NCBI GenBank assembly: GCA_014378845.1
Contig: JACMNB010000037.1
Location: forward strand, 1-47,556
DNA: 47,556 bases
Source of the DNA: Methylotenera sp.
GTDB lineage: Bacteria; Pseudomonadota; Gammaproteobacteria; Burkholderiales; Methylophilaceae
Direction of reading: 5' to 3'
In this document: piece after piece, positions 1-9,041 of the stretch
Position numbering within the stretch: the stretch's first letter is position 1
Layout of the letters: each line of letters begins with the position of its first letter
Notes under the pieces: generated by a model
What the model saw: the letters and a program-made list of their open reading frames with translations, nothing else
What the model was told of the DNA's origin: nothing
Database searches by the model: none
Program-made: the position numbers and the translations under genes

Positions 1-256
1 CACCTGTTTTTATTGATAAAAGCGTGCTTACTTGCACTGCATTGGGGTTAAAGTTTTCGCGATGCACGATTTGGGCACGATGCATTAAATCACTAAACGG
101 CAGTTCAAACAGGGCCACTATTTCGTCCACACTCCAACGATACACATTGTTTTGATTAGACAAGCCGTTTTCTGTTTTGCAAGTTTTCAACAACTCTGTG
201 TTTATAATGGCTGTATTAGCAGGATTTTGCGTGACTTCTTCTGCGATTTTGAGCAT
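1..256 (-). CDS. bioB: Biotin synthase, N-terminal part (cut by window edge)
   Basis: An open frame runs on the minus strand from an ATG at 256 to the left edge, giving 85 codons. It contains a stretch reading [19 protein letters not shown] followed by KTG. This is the conserved segment just before the radical-SAM cysteine cluster of biotin synthase, which would lie outside the window. The enzyme inserts sulfur into dethiobiotin, the last step of biotin synthesis, in the cytoplasm. The gene diverges from comF across about 57 bases. The N-terminus is slightly longer than usual, with a 40-residue lead before the first conserved helix, so the exact start is less certain than the family. The identification rests on the [16 protein letters not shown] signature. 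Confidence 0.88.
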   Translation of the reverse strand, partial: MLKIAEEVTQNPANTAIINTELLKTCKTENGLSNQNNVYRWSVDEIVALFELPFSDLMHRAQIVHRENFNPNAVQVSTLLSIKTG

Positions 257-313
257 GACTTAACCTTTGTATGTAGCTGATTTAATGAGGCAATTATAAG
301 CTGTAAAGACAAC

Positions 314-1105
314 ATGAAGCAACTGCTAAACAAATGGTTAAAAAATAGTCAACTGTTTAATTTTTGTTTAAAAATGGATACATTAAAACAGTTCATTTTT
401 AAGCCAAATTGCCTTTTATGCGCTGAAAGTACTGCACAAAATAGCAAAAACACACACCCTAGCACCCATGCGGTCTGCGGGGAATGTCTTGCAGAATTGC
501 CTTGGCATCCCAAAACCAGTTGCCCGCAATGCGGCTTGGCTTCTAGCGGCGCTGGTTTAAATGCAATCGTGTGTGGCAGCTGCCTAAACTCCCCGCCCGA
601 TTTCGATGCTACCAAAGCGGTGTTCTTGTACGCCTACCCCATTGACGCCATGATGTTGCGCTACAAATATGGCAGCATGCTTAATTTAGGTGATACTTTT
701 GGCGAATTTTTAGCCGAAAAAATAAATATTGAAGACTGTTTAAGAAACATCGATTTAATCGTCCCCATGCCCATGCATCCGCAACGCCTACAAGAACGCG
801 GTTTTAACCAAGCGCTTGAAATTGCTAAAATTTTAACAAAAAATTGCAAAGAAAAACTCGATTATAAAAGCACAGAAAGACAAACCCTTACCCCGCCACA
901 AGCCAGCCTGCCGCTAAAAGAACGCGTCAAAAATATCAAAGGTGCGTTTAAAGTAAATACTGCTTTAAAGGAAAAAAGAATTGCGATTATTGATGACGTC
1001 ATGACCACAGGCGCCAGCCTAAACGAGCTTGCTAAAACTTTAAAAAAAGCGGGTGCAAGCCATGTAGAATGTTGGGTTGTCGCTCGCACATTACCGCATC
1101 AATAA
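314..1105 (+). CDS. comF: ComF family phosphoribosyltransferase-like protein
   Basis: The protein has 263 residues. The N-terminal part carries four CxxC pairs (Cys33/36, 55/58, 70/73, 87/90) that suit a double zinc ribbon. The C-terminal half is a type I phosphoribosyltransferase fold with the PRPP-binding motif IIDDVMTTGAS at about residues 225-235. ComF proteins take part in DNA uptake or processing during competence, but the substrate of the transferase fold is not established. The gene diverges from bioB and ends two bases before the trmL start, so the two are probably co-transcribed. An internal Met at residue 21 sits closer to the first zinc pair and is an alternative start; neither start has a strong ribosome binding site. 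Confidence 0.88.
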   Translation: MKQLLNKWLKNSQLFNFCLKMDTLKQFIFKPNCLLCAESTAQNSKNTHPSTHAVCGECLAELPWHPKTSCPQCGLASSGAGLNAIVCGSCLNSPPDFDATKAVFLYAYPIDAMMLRYKYGSMLNLGDTFGEFLAEKINIEDCLRNIDLIVPMPMHPQRLQERGFNQALEIAKILTKNCKEKLDYKSTERQTLTPPQASLPLKERVKNIKGAFKVNTALKEKRIAIIDDVMTTGASLNELAKTLKKAGASHVECWVVARTLPHQ

Positions 1106-1107
1106 CT

Positions 1108-1572
1108 ATGTTTACCATCGCCTTATTCGAACCAGAAATTCCGCCCAATACAGGCAACATTATTCGCCTGTGCGCCAATACGGGTGCGGCTTTGCACTTG
1201 ATTGAGCCGCTAGGATTTAAGTTAGATGATAAACAATTAAAACGCGCGGGTTTAGATTATCACGAGTATGCGAATTTAACGCTGCATAACAATTGGGCAG
1301 ATTTTGCAGCGGCGATGCTTGGCCGCCGAATGTTTGCAATCACGACCAAAGGCAGCCAAAACTATGCAAATGTTAAATTTAAAGCGGCTGATGTATTTGT
1401 GTTTGGCCCCGAAACGCGCGGCTTGCCAGATGACATTCGCAATACATTTGCGCCAGAATGTAGGCTGCGCTTGCCAATGTTGCCAGATAGCCGTAGCTTG
1501 AATTTATCGAACAGCGCTGCAGTGTTGTTGTATGAGGCTTGGCGGCAGGTAGGTTTTGAGGGTGGCTTGTAG
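1108..1572 (+). CDS. trmL: tRNA (cytidine/uridine-34 2'-O)-methyltransferase
   Basis: The 154-residue product is a SPOUT-class methyltransferase that modifies the wobble ribose of tRNA-Leu. The N-terminus MFTIALFEPEIPPNTGNIIR is the family signature. The knot motifs follow as VFGPETRGLPDDI and SLNLSNSAAVLLYEAW, which form the SAM-binding trefoil. The frame is open further upstream, to 1069, but the ATG at 1108 fits the family N-terminus exactly and lies two bases after the comF stop. The TAG stop codon is part of a TTGTAGGAGC sequence, which resembles the end of the dispersed palindromic repeat just downstream. The last residues (GGL) may therefore derive from repeat insertion. Confidence 0.93.
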   Translation: MFTIALFEPEIPPNTGNIIRLCANTGAALHLIEPLGFKLDDKQLKRAGLDYHEYANLTLHNNWADFAAAMLGRRMFAITTKGSQNYANVKFKAADVFVFGPETRGLPDDIRNTFAPECRLRLPMLPDSRSLNLSNSAAVLLYEAWRQVGFEGGL

Positions 1573-1643
1573 GAGCAATTTAAAAATCGCAAAAGCAATG
1601 ACGAAAATCGTAAATCGACTTTCGCGCAATAGGCTGTGAGATT

Positions 1644-1720
1644 TTGTAGGAGCGGCTTGTAGCCGCGATAACGGTGCAATTTTCACCATTGCAATTCGGG
1701 GCTGTAAGCCCCCCCTACAA
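1644..1720. repeat. REP-like palindromic repeat between trmL and gpsA
   Basis: A 77-base element is bounded by TTGTAGG and its reverse complement CCTACAA. The left half holds the dyad AGCGGCTTGTAGCCGC and the right half GGGGCTGTAAGCCCC. This two-hairpin layout is that of repetitive extragenic palindromes. A partial copy of the left end (TTGTAGGAGC) also occurs at 1567-1576 across the trmL stop codon. The element sits in the convergent gap between trmL and gpsA, where it could also act as a transcription barrier. Confidence 0.75.
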
Positions 1721-2725
1721 TCAAATCGCTTCAGCTTTTTGTTCGCGGCCGAGTAAATCGGTGACCGCTTCGCGCGCTGATTTTCCGTGTGTTAATGCTT
1801 GGTTTACCTCAAACGTAATCGGCATGTCAATGTCCATACTATCAGCTCGGCGGATCACTTCTCGCGCAGTGTTAACGCCTTCTGCGACGTGGCCCAAACC
1901 TTTAAGTACATCCTCCAGCGCCTTGCCAGAAGCCAGTTGCAGGCCCACTTCGCGGTTGCGTGAATATTGGCCTGTGCACGTTAAAATCAAATCACCCGCG
2001 CCTGCCAAGCCCATAAAAGTCTCGGTTTTTGCGCCCAGTGCCACGCCAAAACGAGTGATTTCTGCCAAGCCGCGCGTAATCATCGCGGCGCGCGCATTGT
2101 TGCCAAAACCCATGCCATCACTAATACCAGCGGCAATCGCCATCACGTTTTTAACCGCGCCGCCGACCGATACGCCAACAACATCGGTGTTGTTATACAC
2201 GCGTAAATTATTACCGTGAATTAAATTGGCGGCGTGCAGAGCAAAATCGGCATCATTCGCGGCCAATGTCACGGCTGTTGGCAAGCCGCGCACCAGCTCG
2301 GCCGCAAAGCTAGGGCCAGATAAGGCGCCCCAATGTTGTCCAGAAATTTTAGGGTCGCCTAACTCTTCCAACGCGACTTCATGTGGCAATTTGGCGGTAA
2401 GTGGCTCTAAGCCTTTATGCGCCCAAACAATCGGCTTGGTGGATTTTAACTTGCTGATTTCTTGTAATATGTTGCGAAAGCCAGCAGTTGGCACAACAGA
2501 TAAAATAAGGTCTGCATCGTCTATCGCAGCGCCCAAATCTTCGAATACTTGCAAATTATCGTTAAACTTAAAATCGCCCAAATAAAGCGGATTCGCCCGC
2601 GCTTTGCGCATACCAGACACATGACCAGCGTTACGCGCCCATAGTGAAACTTGGTGCTGATTGCTGATGTGCATAGCCAGCGCCGTGCCCCAAGCGCCAG
2701 CGCCCAAAACGGCTATTTTAGCCAA
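1721..2725 (-). CDS. gpsA: Glycerol-3-phosphate dehydrogenase [NAD(P)+]
   Basis: The 334-residue product makes sn-glycerol-3-phosphate from dihydroxyacetone phosphate, the entry to phospholipid synthesis. A Rossmann motif GAGAWGTALA starts at residue 7. The catalytic lysine region reads GGAVKNVMAIAAGI, and the C-terminal substrate domain follows (GLAGAGDLILTCTGQYSRNR). The length is normal for the family. It is the last gene of the minus-strand cluster that also holds a rhodanese, grxC, secB and an SH3 protein, a common betaproteobacterial arrangement. Its 3' end abuts the palindromic repeat. Confidence 0.97.
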   Translation of the reverse strand: MAKIAVLGAGAWGTALAMHISNQHQVSLWARNAGHVSGMRKARANPLYLGDFKFNDNLQVFEDLGAAIDDADLILSVVPTAGFRNILQEISKLKSTKPIVWAHKGLEPLTAKLPHEVALEELGDPKISGQHWGALSGPSFAAELVRGLPTAVTLAANDADFALHAANLIHGNNLRVYNNTDVVGVSVGGAVKNVMAIAAGISDGMGFGNNARAAMITRGLAEITRFGVALGAKTETFMGLAGAGDLILTCTGQYSRNREVGLQLASGKALEDVLKGLGHVAEGVNTAREVIRRADSMDIDMPITFEVNQALTHGKSAREAVTDLLGREQKAEAI

Positions 2726-2768
2726 TTAAGACTAACTAAATTAAGATTGGCCCGAATAAGATTGGTCA

Positions 2769-3239
2769 TTAATTAACGCCCCAAACACTGCCCACTGGTA
2801 CAAAACCCGTGATGCCACCTTGATGCTTTACTTTTAGCCAACCATTTTGGCGATTTTCTAACAAGTCTAGCACCACATCTTTTTCTACTGTCGCAACCAG
2901 CGCCGCTGTTGGATCTTCGGCCGCTTTAATTTCAGTTTTTGCAGTAACAATGACAGTACGCTTGCTGCTTAAATTTTTACTTTCTACCCAGCTTAAACTG
3001 CCTGACGCGTCGCGCACTTTTAACCAATTGTTTAAATTAACAATTAATTCAACAGGATACGCCCCGCTAATAATATAGAGCTTGTCAGATTCTAACGACG
3101 GCGCATCGTACAAAATAGCTTTTGCAGGGGCGATAGAACGAAACTCTAACGCATTAGCCGATAGCGAAATGGCCGAAAGCGAAATTGCTAGGCCAAATGC
3201 AAGCAAAAACTGCTGAAAATTAGTTAGCTTTTGCAGCAT
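2769..3239 (-). CDS. Periplasmic protein with two SH3-like domains
   Basis: The 156-residue product has a signal peptide (LLAFGLAISLSAISLSANA). Two bacterial SH3-like domains follow, each ending in a W-L-K-V core (NNWLKVRD and NGWLKVKHQGG). Such domains usually bind peptidoglycan or act as targeting modules in the cell envelope. I place the start at 3239, where MLQKLTNFQ leads directly into the signal peptide; a longer frame to 3278 would add residues that do not suit a signal sequence. This start overlaps the last 20 bases of secB, so translation is probably coupled. Its specific job is unknown. Confidence 0.82.
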   Translation of the reverse strand: MLQKLTNFQQFLLAFGLAISLSAISLSANALEFRSIAPAKAILYDAPSLESDKLYIISGAYPVELIVNLNNWLKVRDASGSLSWVESKNLSSKRTVIVTAKTEIKAAEDPTAALVATVEKDVVLDLLENRQNGWLKVKHQGGITGFVPVGSVWGVN

Positions 3240-3723
3240 TGGCAGCTTGTTCTTTTTGTTGCATGTAAAGTGCCTCAAAATTAATCGGGTTTAGCAATAC
3301 TGGCGCAAAACCTGCGCGGGTGACTAAATCGCTAACCGTTTCGCGTGCGTATGGAAACAAAATATTAGGGCAAGTAATCGCTAAAATCATTTCCATATTG
3401 TCTTCTGGCACGTTGCGAATACCAAAAATACCCGCTTGCGTGGCCTCTACCAAAAAGGCAACTTTATCGCCGATTTTTGATGTGACGGTGACTTTAATGG
3501 CCACCTCAAAAATGCCTTCATCCAGCTTTTGTGCGCTGTTGCCCAGCTCTACACTTACTTGGGGCGGCGTGCGATCAGTGAAAATTTGCGGCGCATTGGG
3601 GATTTCTAATGACGCGTCTTTAACATACAGCTTTTCTATGGCAAAGCCAGGTTGAGCGTTTTCGTCTGCTTGGTTTGATGCAATTGTGTCATCAATTGCT
3701 GCGTTGTTGTTGTCTTTTGCCAT
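3220..3723 (-). CDS. secB: Protein-export chaperone SecB
   Basis: The 167-residue product is the tetrameric cytoplasmic chaperone that holds preproteins unfolded and passes them to SecA. The core from FAIEKLYVKDASLEIPNAP through NILFPYARETVSDLVTRAGF and PVLLNPINFEALY is typical SecB. The start at 3723 is preferred over the longer frame (3753) because an AGGAAA site lies a few bases upstream and the family begins near here. The N-terminal 30 residues are Asn/Asp/Ala-rich and probably disordered, as is common. The gene lies between grxC and the SH3 protein gene and overlaps the latter by 20 bases. Confidence 0.97.
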   Translation of the reverse strand: MAKDNNNAAIDDTIASNQADENAQPGFAIEKLYVKDASLEIPNAPQIFTDRTPPQVSVELGNSAQKLDEGIFEVAIKVTVTSKIGDKVAFLVEATQAGIFGIRNVPEDNMEMILAITCPNILFPYARETVSDLVTRAGFAPVLLNPINFEALYMQQKEQAANAAKAN

Positions 3724-3869
3724 TTTGTTTCCTAGGTTGGTTGGAATTATCAATAATTTTATTAAACGGTTTAAGCGGTTTTAAGTGGTTTAAAAGTCTA
3801 TAACAACATTATTCTAACTTTTTATTTATGTTTGTTCATTACAATATTGGCTATATTCAACAGCTATGA

Positions 3870-4160
3870 TTAACTTCTGGCCAATAATGGATCTAGCTTG
3901 CCTGCCAAATCGAGCGCGCGCAATTCATCAAACCCGCCAATGTGTTGGTCATCAATATAAATTTGTGGCACCGTGCGACGGCCTGTCTTTTGCATCATTT
4001 CTACACGATGTTCGGGCTGCAAATCAACCCGAATTTTATTGATTTCTGTCACGCCTTTAGCACTCAATAACCGCTCTGCATTAATGCAATACGGGCAAAC
4101 GGCGGTTGTGTACATGACGATATTTGCCTTCACATCATTTGGTAATTTAGCTTGCGCCAT
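3870..4160 (-). CDS. grxC: Glutaredoxin 3
   Basis: This 96-residue dithiol glutaredoxin has a CPYC active site at residues 22-25. The glutathione-binding elements RRTVPQIYIDD and HIGGFDELRAL are also present. It reduces disulfides and glutathionylated proteins in the cytoplasm. A short N-terminal extension of about ten residues (MAQAKLPNDV) precedes the first strand; translation could instead begin at a later start, but no better site is visible. The start lies two bases downstream of the rhodanese stop codon, so the two are co-translated, as in many betaproteobacteria where the pair precedes secB. Confidence 0.95.
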   Translation of the reverse strand: MAQAKLPNDVKANIVMYTTAVCPYCINAERLLSAKGVTEINKIRVDLQPEHRVEMMQKTGRRTVPQIYIDDQHIGGFDELRALDLAGKLDPLLARS

Positions 4161-4162
4161 TT

Positions 4163-4591
4163 TTATGCTTTTGTGCCATTTTTCACCAAAGGCAATTTCG
4201 CCTCAACCCAAGCATCTAAGCCGCCTGTCAGGTTATTTAGCTGCGAATACTGCTGCGTTTTTAAAATGCCACATGCCGTTTTAGCGCGCATGCCTTTTTG
4301 GCAATGCACCAAAATTGGTTTATCTTTAAATTTCTCCAGCTCTTTGATGCGTCCTGCAAGTTCGGCCACGGGAATATTTTTTGCGCCTGAAATATGCCCT
4401 GCCGCAAATTCGGCCGCATCGCGCACATCTAAAATAAACGGCTTACTGCGATTTAGCAACACCACCGCTTCTGTTGCGCTGATATTGGCCGCGCCGCCCG
4501 CTCCGCTATTCAACATTGGCCACAGCAATGCAAATCCAGAGCCAATTGCCAGGCCAATAAATACGGCATTGTGTTTGATAAATTCGTTCAT
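4163..4591 (-). CDS. Membrane-anchored rhodanese-like sulfurtransferase
   Basis: The 142-residue product has an N-terminal membrane segment (about residues 9-27) followed by one rhodanese domain. The domain carries the signature FILDVRDAAEFAAGHISGA and the active-site loop HCQKGMRA, with the predicted catalytic Cys97. Single-domain rhodaneses of this type are thought to handle sulfane sulfur, although the physiological donor and acceptor are not known. It is the first gene of the minus-strand grxC-secB-gpsA cluster. A divergent promoter region of about 105 bases separates it from gpmI. Confidence 0.9.
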   Translation of the reverse strand: MNEFIKHNAVFIGLAIGSGFALLWPMLNSGAGGAANISATEAVVLLNRSKPFILDVRDAAEFAAGHISGAKNIPVAELAGRIKELEKFKDKPILVHCQKGMRAKTACGILKTQQYSQLNNLTGGLDAWVEAKLPLVKNGTKA

Positions 4592-4662
4592 ACAGACTTT
4601 CTAAATTGGCAGCAAATGGTAATAATTTAAAGCGAAATGACGCGCTTTTATCTGGCGGCTAT

Positions 4663-4668
4663 TATAAT
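4663..4668 (+). promoter_or_regulatory. Candidate -10 element for gpmI
   Basis: A perfect TATAAT lies 31-36 bases upstream of the gpmI ATG in the divergent gap with the rhodanese gene. No good -35 hexamer is visible at the usual spacing, so the promoter may be weak or activator-dependent. Confidence 0.5.
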
Positions 4669-4698
4669 GGATATTTATAGCAAATTTTTAAAGATTTG

Positions 4699-6303
4699 AT
4701 GATGACAAGCCTAATCCAAAATACAGCTACAATAACCAATGTTGTCTTGTTGATTTTAGACGGTTTTGGTGACAATCCAAGCGCCAAAGATAACGCAATT
4801 GCACAAGCGCGCACGCCCAATTTAGACGCGCTAAAACGCGATTGCCCAAACACCACCATTAACGCCAGCGAGCATTATGTGGGGCTGCCAGATGGGCAAA
4901 TGGGCAACTCGGAAGTTGGCCATCTTAATATTGGCGCTGGTCGCATCGTGTTTCAAGATTTTGAGCGCATTAACAATAGCATTGCCAATGGCGAGTTTTT
5001 TAAACACGCAGCATTAGTGAATTGCCTGCAAAATCTAAAAACCAATAATAAGGCTTTGCATATTTTTGGGCTGTTGTCGGATGGCGGCGTGCATAGCCAT
5101 ATCGACCATATTTTGACCATGCTAACAATGGCCGCGCAGCAAGGCTTGAGCAAGGTTTATATTCACGCGTTTTTAGATGGTCGCGACACGCCGCCAATTA
5201 GCGCGGCGCCTTATTTGACGGCACTTGAGGCTAAAATTAAGGCGCTAGGTGTGGGCAAAATCGCCAGCGTTTCTGGCCGCTTTTACAGCATGGATAGAGA
5301 CAAACGCTGGGAGCGCGTCGCGCCCGCTTACAATATGATTGTGAATGGCGAGGCGGATTTTATAGAATCCACAGCAAGCGAAGCTTTGCACAACGCTTAT
5401 GCCCGCAAAGAAACCGACGAATTTGTAAAATGTACGGTCATTCGCAAACCAAATGAAGCACCAATTCGTTTGGAAGATGGCGATGCGGTTGTGTACATGA
5501 ATTTTAGAAGCGACCGCGCGCGCCAATTGACTGATGCGATTTTGAATGAAAAATTTGACGGATTTGAGCGTAGTGCTGGTTTTGAAAAAAATAAAGTCCC
5601 GCAATTATCAGCCTATTTCACGCTCACGCAACATGACGTAAAACAGCGCAAAGCCACGCCGATATTCGCTGCCACGTCTGTACCCAACACCTTCGGCGAA
5701 TATATTGCTAACCTTGGTTTAACGCAACTACGCATCGCCGAAACCGAAAAATATCCGCATGTAACGTTCTTTTTTAATGGCGGCGAAGAAACCGTTTTTA
5801 AAGGCGAAGATCGGATTATGGTACCTTCGCCTAAAGTCGCCACCTACGATTTACAACCTGAGATGAGCGCACCAGAAATGACAGATAAACTGGTGCAAGC
5901 CATCACCAATAAAACCTATAACGCCATTATTTGCAATTATGCCAACGGCGATATGGTCGGCCACACAGGCAATATTCATGCGGCCATCAAGGCAATTGAA
6001 ACCTTGGATACTTGCGTTGGCCGCGTGGTTGCGGCGGCGCAAAATGTAGGCGCAGAGCTGATTATTACCGCCGACCACGGCAATGCCGAACAGATGCACG
6101 ACCACACTGCCAACCAAGCGCACACGCAGCACACTACTAATTTAGTGCCGTTTATTTACGTGGGACGAAAAGCCACGCTGGCGAATCTTGGTGCCAGCAC
6201 TGGCGCGCTTTCTGACCTTGCGCCAACCTTACTTAACATGATGGGCGTGCCACAACCAGCTGAGATGACAGGCAAAAGCTTAGTCAGTTTTAATGCCAAT
6301 TAA
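4699..6303 (+). CDS. gpmI: 2,3-bisphosphoglycerate-independent phosphoglycerate mutase
   Basis: The 534-residue enzyme interconverts 3- and 2-phosphoglycerate in glycolysis and gluconeogenesis. It belongs to the alkaline-phosphatase superfamily and uses two divalent metals, usually manganese. The first metal Asp is in LLILDGFGDN (Asp21). The phosphorylated serine is in QMGNSEVGHLNIGAGR (Ser71). DGRDTPP and ITADHGNAEQM hold further substrate and metal ligands. Three consecutive possible starts (TTG, ATG, ATG at 4696, 4699, 4702) make the exact N-terminus ambiguous by one or two residues. The end overlaps the envC start by 11 bases. Confidence 0.97.
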   Translation: MMTSLIQNTATITNVVLLILDGFGDNPSAKDNAIAQARTPNLDALKRDCPNTTINASEHYVGLPDGQMGNSEVGHLNIGAGRIVFQDFERINNSIANGEFFKHAALVNCLQNLKTNNKALHIFGLLSDGGVHSHIDHILTMLTMAAQQGLSKVYIHAFLDGRDTPPISAAPYLTALEAKIKALGVGKIASVSGRFYSMDRDKRWERVAPAYNMIVNGEADFIESTASEALHNAYARKETDEFVKCTVIRKPNEAPIRLEDGDAVVYMNFRSDRARQLTDAILNEKFDGFERSAGFEKNKVPQLSAYFTLTQHDVKQRKATPIFAATSVPNTFGEYIANLGLTQLRIAETEKYPHVTFFFNGGEETVFKGEDRIMVPSPKVATYDLQPEMSAPEMTDKLVQAITNKTYNAIICNYANGDMVGHTGNIHAAIKAIETLDTCVGRVVAAAQNVGAELIITADHGNAEQMHDHTANQAHTQHTTNLVPFIYVGRKATLANLGASTGALSDLAPTLLNMMGVPQPAEMTGKSLVSFNAN

Positions 6304-7564
6304 ACGCGGTTTTTGTACCTTAATGGCGTTTGCTTGCTTGCTGGCAAGCCATAGCTTTGCGGCAAAAAAGATTGACGTGGCCAAAGAAGATTTGGGTGAT
6401 ATTCAGCAAAAAATTCAAGCGCTAAAAAAAGAGCTGGATAACAATCAAGCTGCGCATAAAGACGCCACCGATGCGCTGAAAGATAGCGAAACCGCGATTA
6501 GCGCAGCCAATTTAAAATTGCATGATATTAATCAGCAACAAAACCAAAATAAAACCAAACTTAATTCGCTTAAAAAACAATCGCTTAATATTAATGACAA
6601 GCTTGGCGCGCAGCAAGCGCATCTAAGCGATTTGCTGCGCCAGCAATATATGCACGGCAACCAAAGTTATACGCAGCTGATTCTACAAAACAAAAACCCG
6701 ACTGAAATTGCGCGCGATGTACAGTATTTTTCGTACATCGCCAAGGCGCACGCCAAGGTGATTGATGACATGCAAGGCAACTTGATCAAGGTAAAAGTGC
6801 TGAATGACAAAACTGCATCGGCATTGCAACAAGTGGCGGATTTAAAGGCCAAGCAAGAGGCTGAGAAGAAAACGCTGGTGGCGCAAAGCCGCGAAAAATC
6901 GAAAGTAGTGAAAAATTTATCCAGCCAAATTGCCTCTCAGCGCAACCAGATTGATAAGCTAAAACGCGATGAAAAAAGTTTATCTAACTTGGTAGAACGC
7001 TTGGCGAAAATTGTGCCGCCTGTAAGAAAACATAAAAAAATCAGAAAACATGCATTAGAAGAAAATGTTGCAGCCGAAAAGCCCAATAAAGAGCCTAGCA
7101 AAGACTCTAATAACAAAACGGTGATTGCCAACAACGAAACCTTGCCCAGCAACGATTTTGCTGGCATTAACTTTGCTAGCCTGCGCGGCAAGCTGCACTT
7201 GCCCGTGCGCGGCGAGGTCAGCAACCGTTTTGGCGCATCGCGCCAAGACACAGGCGTATCGTGGAAGGGCTTGTTTATTAAATCGGTCGAAGGTAGCGAG
7301 GTAAAATCGGTGGCCGATGGTCGCGTGGTATTTGCCGATTGGATGCGCGGCTTTGGCAACTTGATTATTGTCGACCACGGCAGCGGCTATATGAGCCTGT
7401 ACGGCAATAACCAAGCGCTGTTGAAGCATGTGGGCGAAGAAGTGGATGCGGGCGATACCATCGCCTCAGTCGGCAATAGCGGCGGCAACGAAAGCAACGG
7501 CGTGTATTACGAATTGCGCCGAAATAGCCAACCGTTTGATCCGCTGAGTTGGAGCGTGCATTAA
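6293..7564 (+). CDS. envC: Murein hydrolase activator EnvC-like protein
   Basis: The 423-residue product has a signal peptide and a long coiled coil (about residues 25-240, rich in K, Q, N, L). A low-complexity linker follows, then a C-terminal LytM/M23 domain (about 300-423). The LytM domain has VDHGSGYMSLYG, but the usual catalytic His before the end is replaced (YYELRR instead of HFE.R). This matches EnvC, which is enzymatically inactive and activates cell-wall amidases at the division site. The start overlaps the gpmI stop by 11 bases. A decayed copy of its 3' 0.3 kb lies at 9042-9370. Confidence 0.93.
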   Translation: MPIKRGFCTLMAFACLLASHSFAAKKIDVAKEDLGDIQQKIQALKKELDNNQAAHKDATDALKDSETAISAANLKLHDINQQQNQNKTKLNSLKKQSLNINDKLGAQQAHLSDLLRQQYMHGNQSYTQLILQNKNPTEIARDVQYFSYIAKAHAKVIDDMQGNLIKVKVLNDKTASALQQVADLKAKQEAEKKTLVAQSREKSKVVKNLSSQIASQRNQIDKLKRDEKSLSNLVERLAKIVPPVRKHKKIRKHALEENVAAEKPNKEPSKDSNNKTVIANNETLPSNDFAGINFASLRGKLHLPVRGEVSNRFGASRQDTGVSWKGLFIKSVEGSEVKSVADGRVVFADWMRGFGNLIIVDHGSGYMSLYGNNQALLKHVGEEVDAGDTIASVGNSGGNESNGVYYELRRNSQPFDPLSWSVH

Positions 7565-7676
7565 GACTCAAATGAATCAAGACTTGCCTCGTATTGTGTT
7601 GCGTTATTTGTTACTATCAACTTAAGTATTTTTAAGTCAGTCAAATCTATATTAAAAAATTAAATCTATAAAAATA

Positions 7677-8933
7677 ATGTCTACTAACGATTGTAAAATA
7701 AGAGCTGGCTTTTTTTCACCTGGTTGGCCACTAAGCTATATGCCAAATGGCATCGTTTCTTATATTGAAAATATCATAAGTGGTTTCGCAAATGAAGATA
7801 TAGCAACTAAAATTGAGCCAGTTGTGTTAACCAGTAAGCTTGCTGGGCTAGAGGTAAATAATCAGTTAATTGATATTTCTAAGTTTGCTAAAAACACACC
7901 AATATATCAACATTTAATTGATAAACTACTATATACAATCAATATACCCATCACAGAGTCTATAAAATATCAACGACTTATGTTGCCAGAAGCACATACA
8001 ATACTACAAGGTCTGCAGCATCTTCGCACGCCTTTAGATATTTTAGAAATAGAAGAGTCTTTTGGTGTAGCTAGTTTATTAATACGGAAATCTAAATTTC
8101 CGATAGTCACTCGATTACATGGACCATGGTTTATTCATGGCCCGATAATGAAATTCGATAAAGCTTCAAACTATAACTTAAGGGTCTTGAAGGAGGGGGA
8201 AGGAATCATCCAATCGCATGGCATTACATCCCCTAGCTTAGATGTGCTAGAAAAAACAAGGGCATTCTACAATATCGATTTACCTAACGCTAAAGTCATA
8301 CCTAACCCCGTCGGCGAGGTTAATAGCGAAAATCTGTGGCATTATAACGTTAAAAATGAAGCCTATATTTTAGTCGTTGGGCGGTTTGATTTACATAAAG
8401 GTGGTGATATCGCTTTACAGGAATTTCGTATTATTGCCATGAAAAATAAAGAGGTGAAGCTTTGCTTTGTTGGGCCTGATAGAGGTATTAGTGTAGATGG
8501 TAACCTATTGAATATAAATGAATATATTAATAAATTCATACCAGAAGAGCATGTCAGAAAACGCATTGAATTTCGGGGTCATAGCAATCCTGAACAAATT
8601 TCTCAATTAAGAAAAAATTCATTAGTAACCATATTTCCATCCAGATATGAAAACTTACCTTTGTCCCTTTTAGAGGCATTGGCAACAGGTTGTGCGACCG
8701 TATCAACTCCCGTGGGAGGCATCAAGGAAATATTGATTAATGAATTTAATGGCCTTTTAGCAGAGCCTGAATCGCCAGATAGTATTGCAGAAAAAGTATT
8801 AACTCTGCTTGATGACCCAGCTAAAATGCAGCGTTTATCGAAAAATGCAATTGAAGATACTAAAAATCGATTCTCAGCTAAAATTGTCGCTGCTCAAACA
8901 GCAGATTTCTATAAAACAGTTTTGGCTACATAG
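7677..8933 (+). CDS. Glycosyltransferase family 4 (GT-B fold)
   Basis: The 418-residue product is a GT-B glycosyltransferase. The C-terminal half holds the nucleotide-sugar site: VVGRFDLHKGGD (Arg236, Lys241) and the E-x7-E motif in RYENLPLSLLEALATGCA (Glu325, Glu333), followed by PVGGIKEIL. The donor sugar and acceptor cannot be read from sequence; capsule, lipopolysaccharide or glycoprotein synthesis are all possible. There are no other sugar-polymer genes nearby. The gene is clearly more AT-rich than its neighbours (many ATA and TTA codons). It sits between intact envC and a decayed envC 3' copy, which points to acquisition or rearrangement. Confidence 0.88.
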   Translation: MSTNDCKIRAGFFSPGWPLSYMPNGIVSYIENIISGFANEDIATKIEPVVLTSKLAGLEVNNQLIDISKFAKNTPIYQHLIDKLLYTINIPITESIKYQRLMLPEAHTILQGLQHLRTPLDILEIEESFGVASLLIRKSKFPIVTRLHGPWFIHGPIMKFDKASNYNLRVLKEGEGIIQSHGITSPSLDVLEKTRAFYNIDLPNAKVIPNPVGEVNSENLWHYNVKNEAYILVVGRFDLHKGGDIALQEFRIIAMKNKEVKLCFVGPDRGISVDGNLLNINEYINKFIPEEHVRKRIEFRGHSNPEQISQLRKNSLVTIFPSRYENLPLSLLEALATGCATVSTPVGGIKEILINEFNGLLAEPESPDSIAEKVLTLLDDPAKMQRLSKNAIEDTKNRFSAKIVAAQTADFYKTVLAT

Positions 8934-9041
8934 ACTTCAATCAGCAATCATGCTAATTAATTTCATAAATTGCCCGCAAAGCTATTTAATCGCCATAACT
9001 GTGAAATTTGCGACAAGTTTTTCTCAGAAAACTTAACCCTT

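Noticed and set aside
1069-1107. Upstream extension of trmL inside comF
   Set aside because: The added residues match no family member, while the ATG at 1108 gives the standard N-terminus.
1674-2219. Long plus-strand frame of 181 codons opposite gpsA
   Set aside because: It is a mirror of the gpsA coding strand, Ser/Pro/Ala-rich, without a ribosome binding site or recognisable motif.
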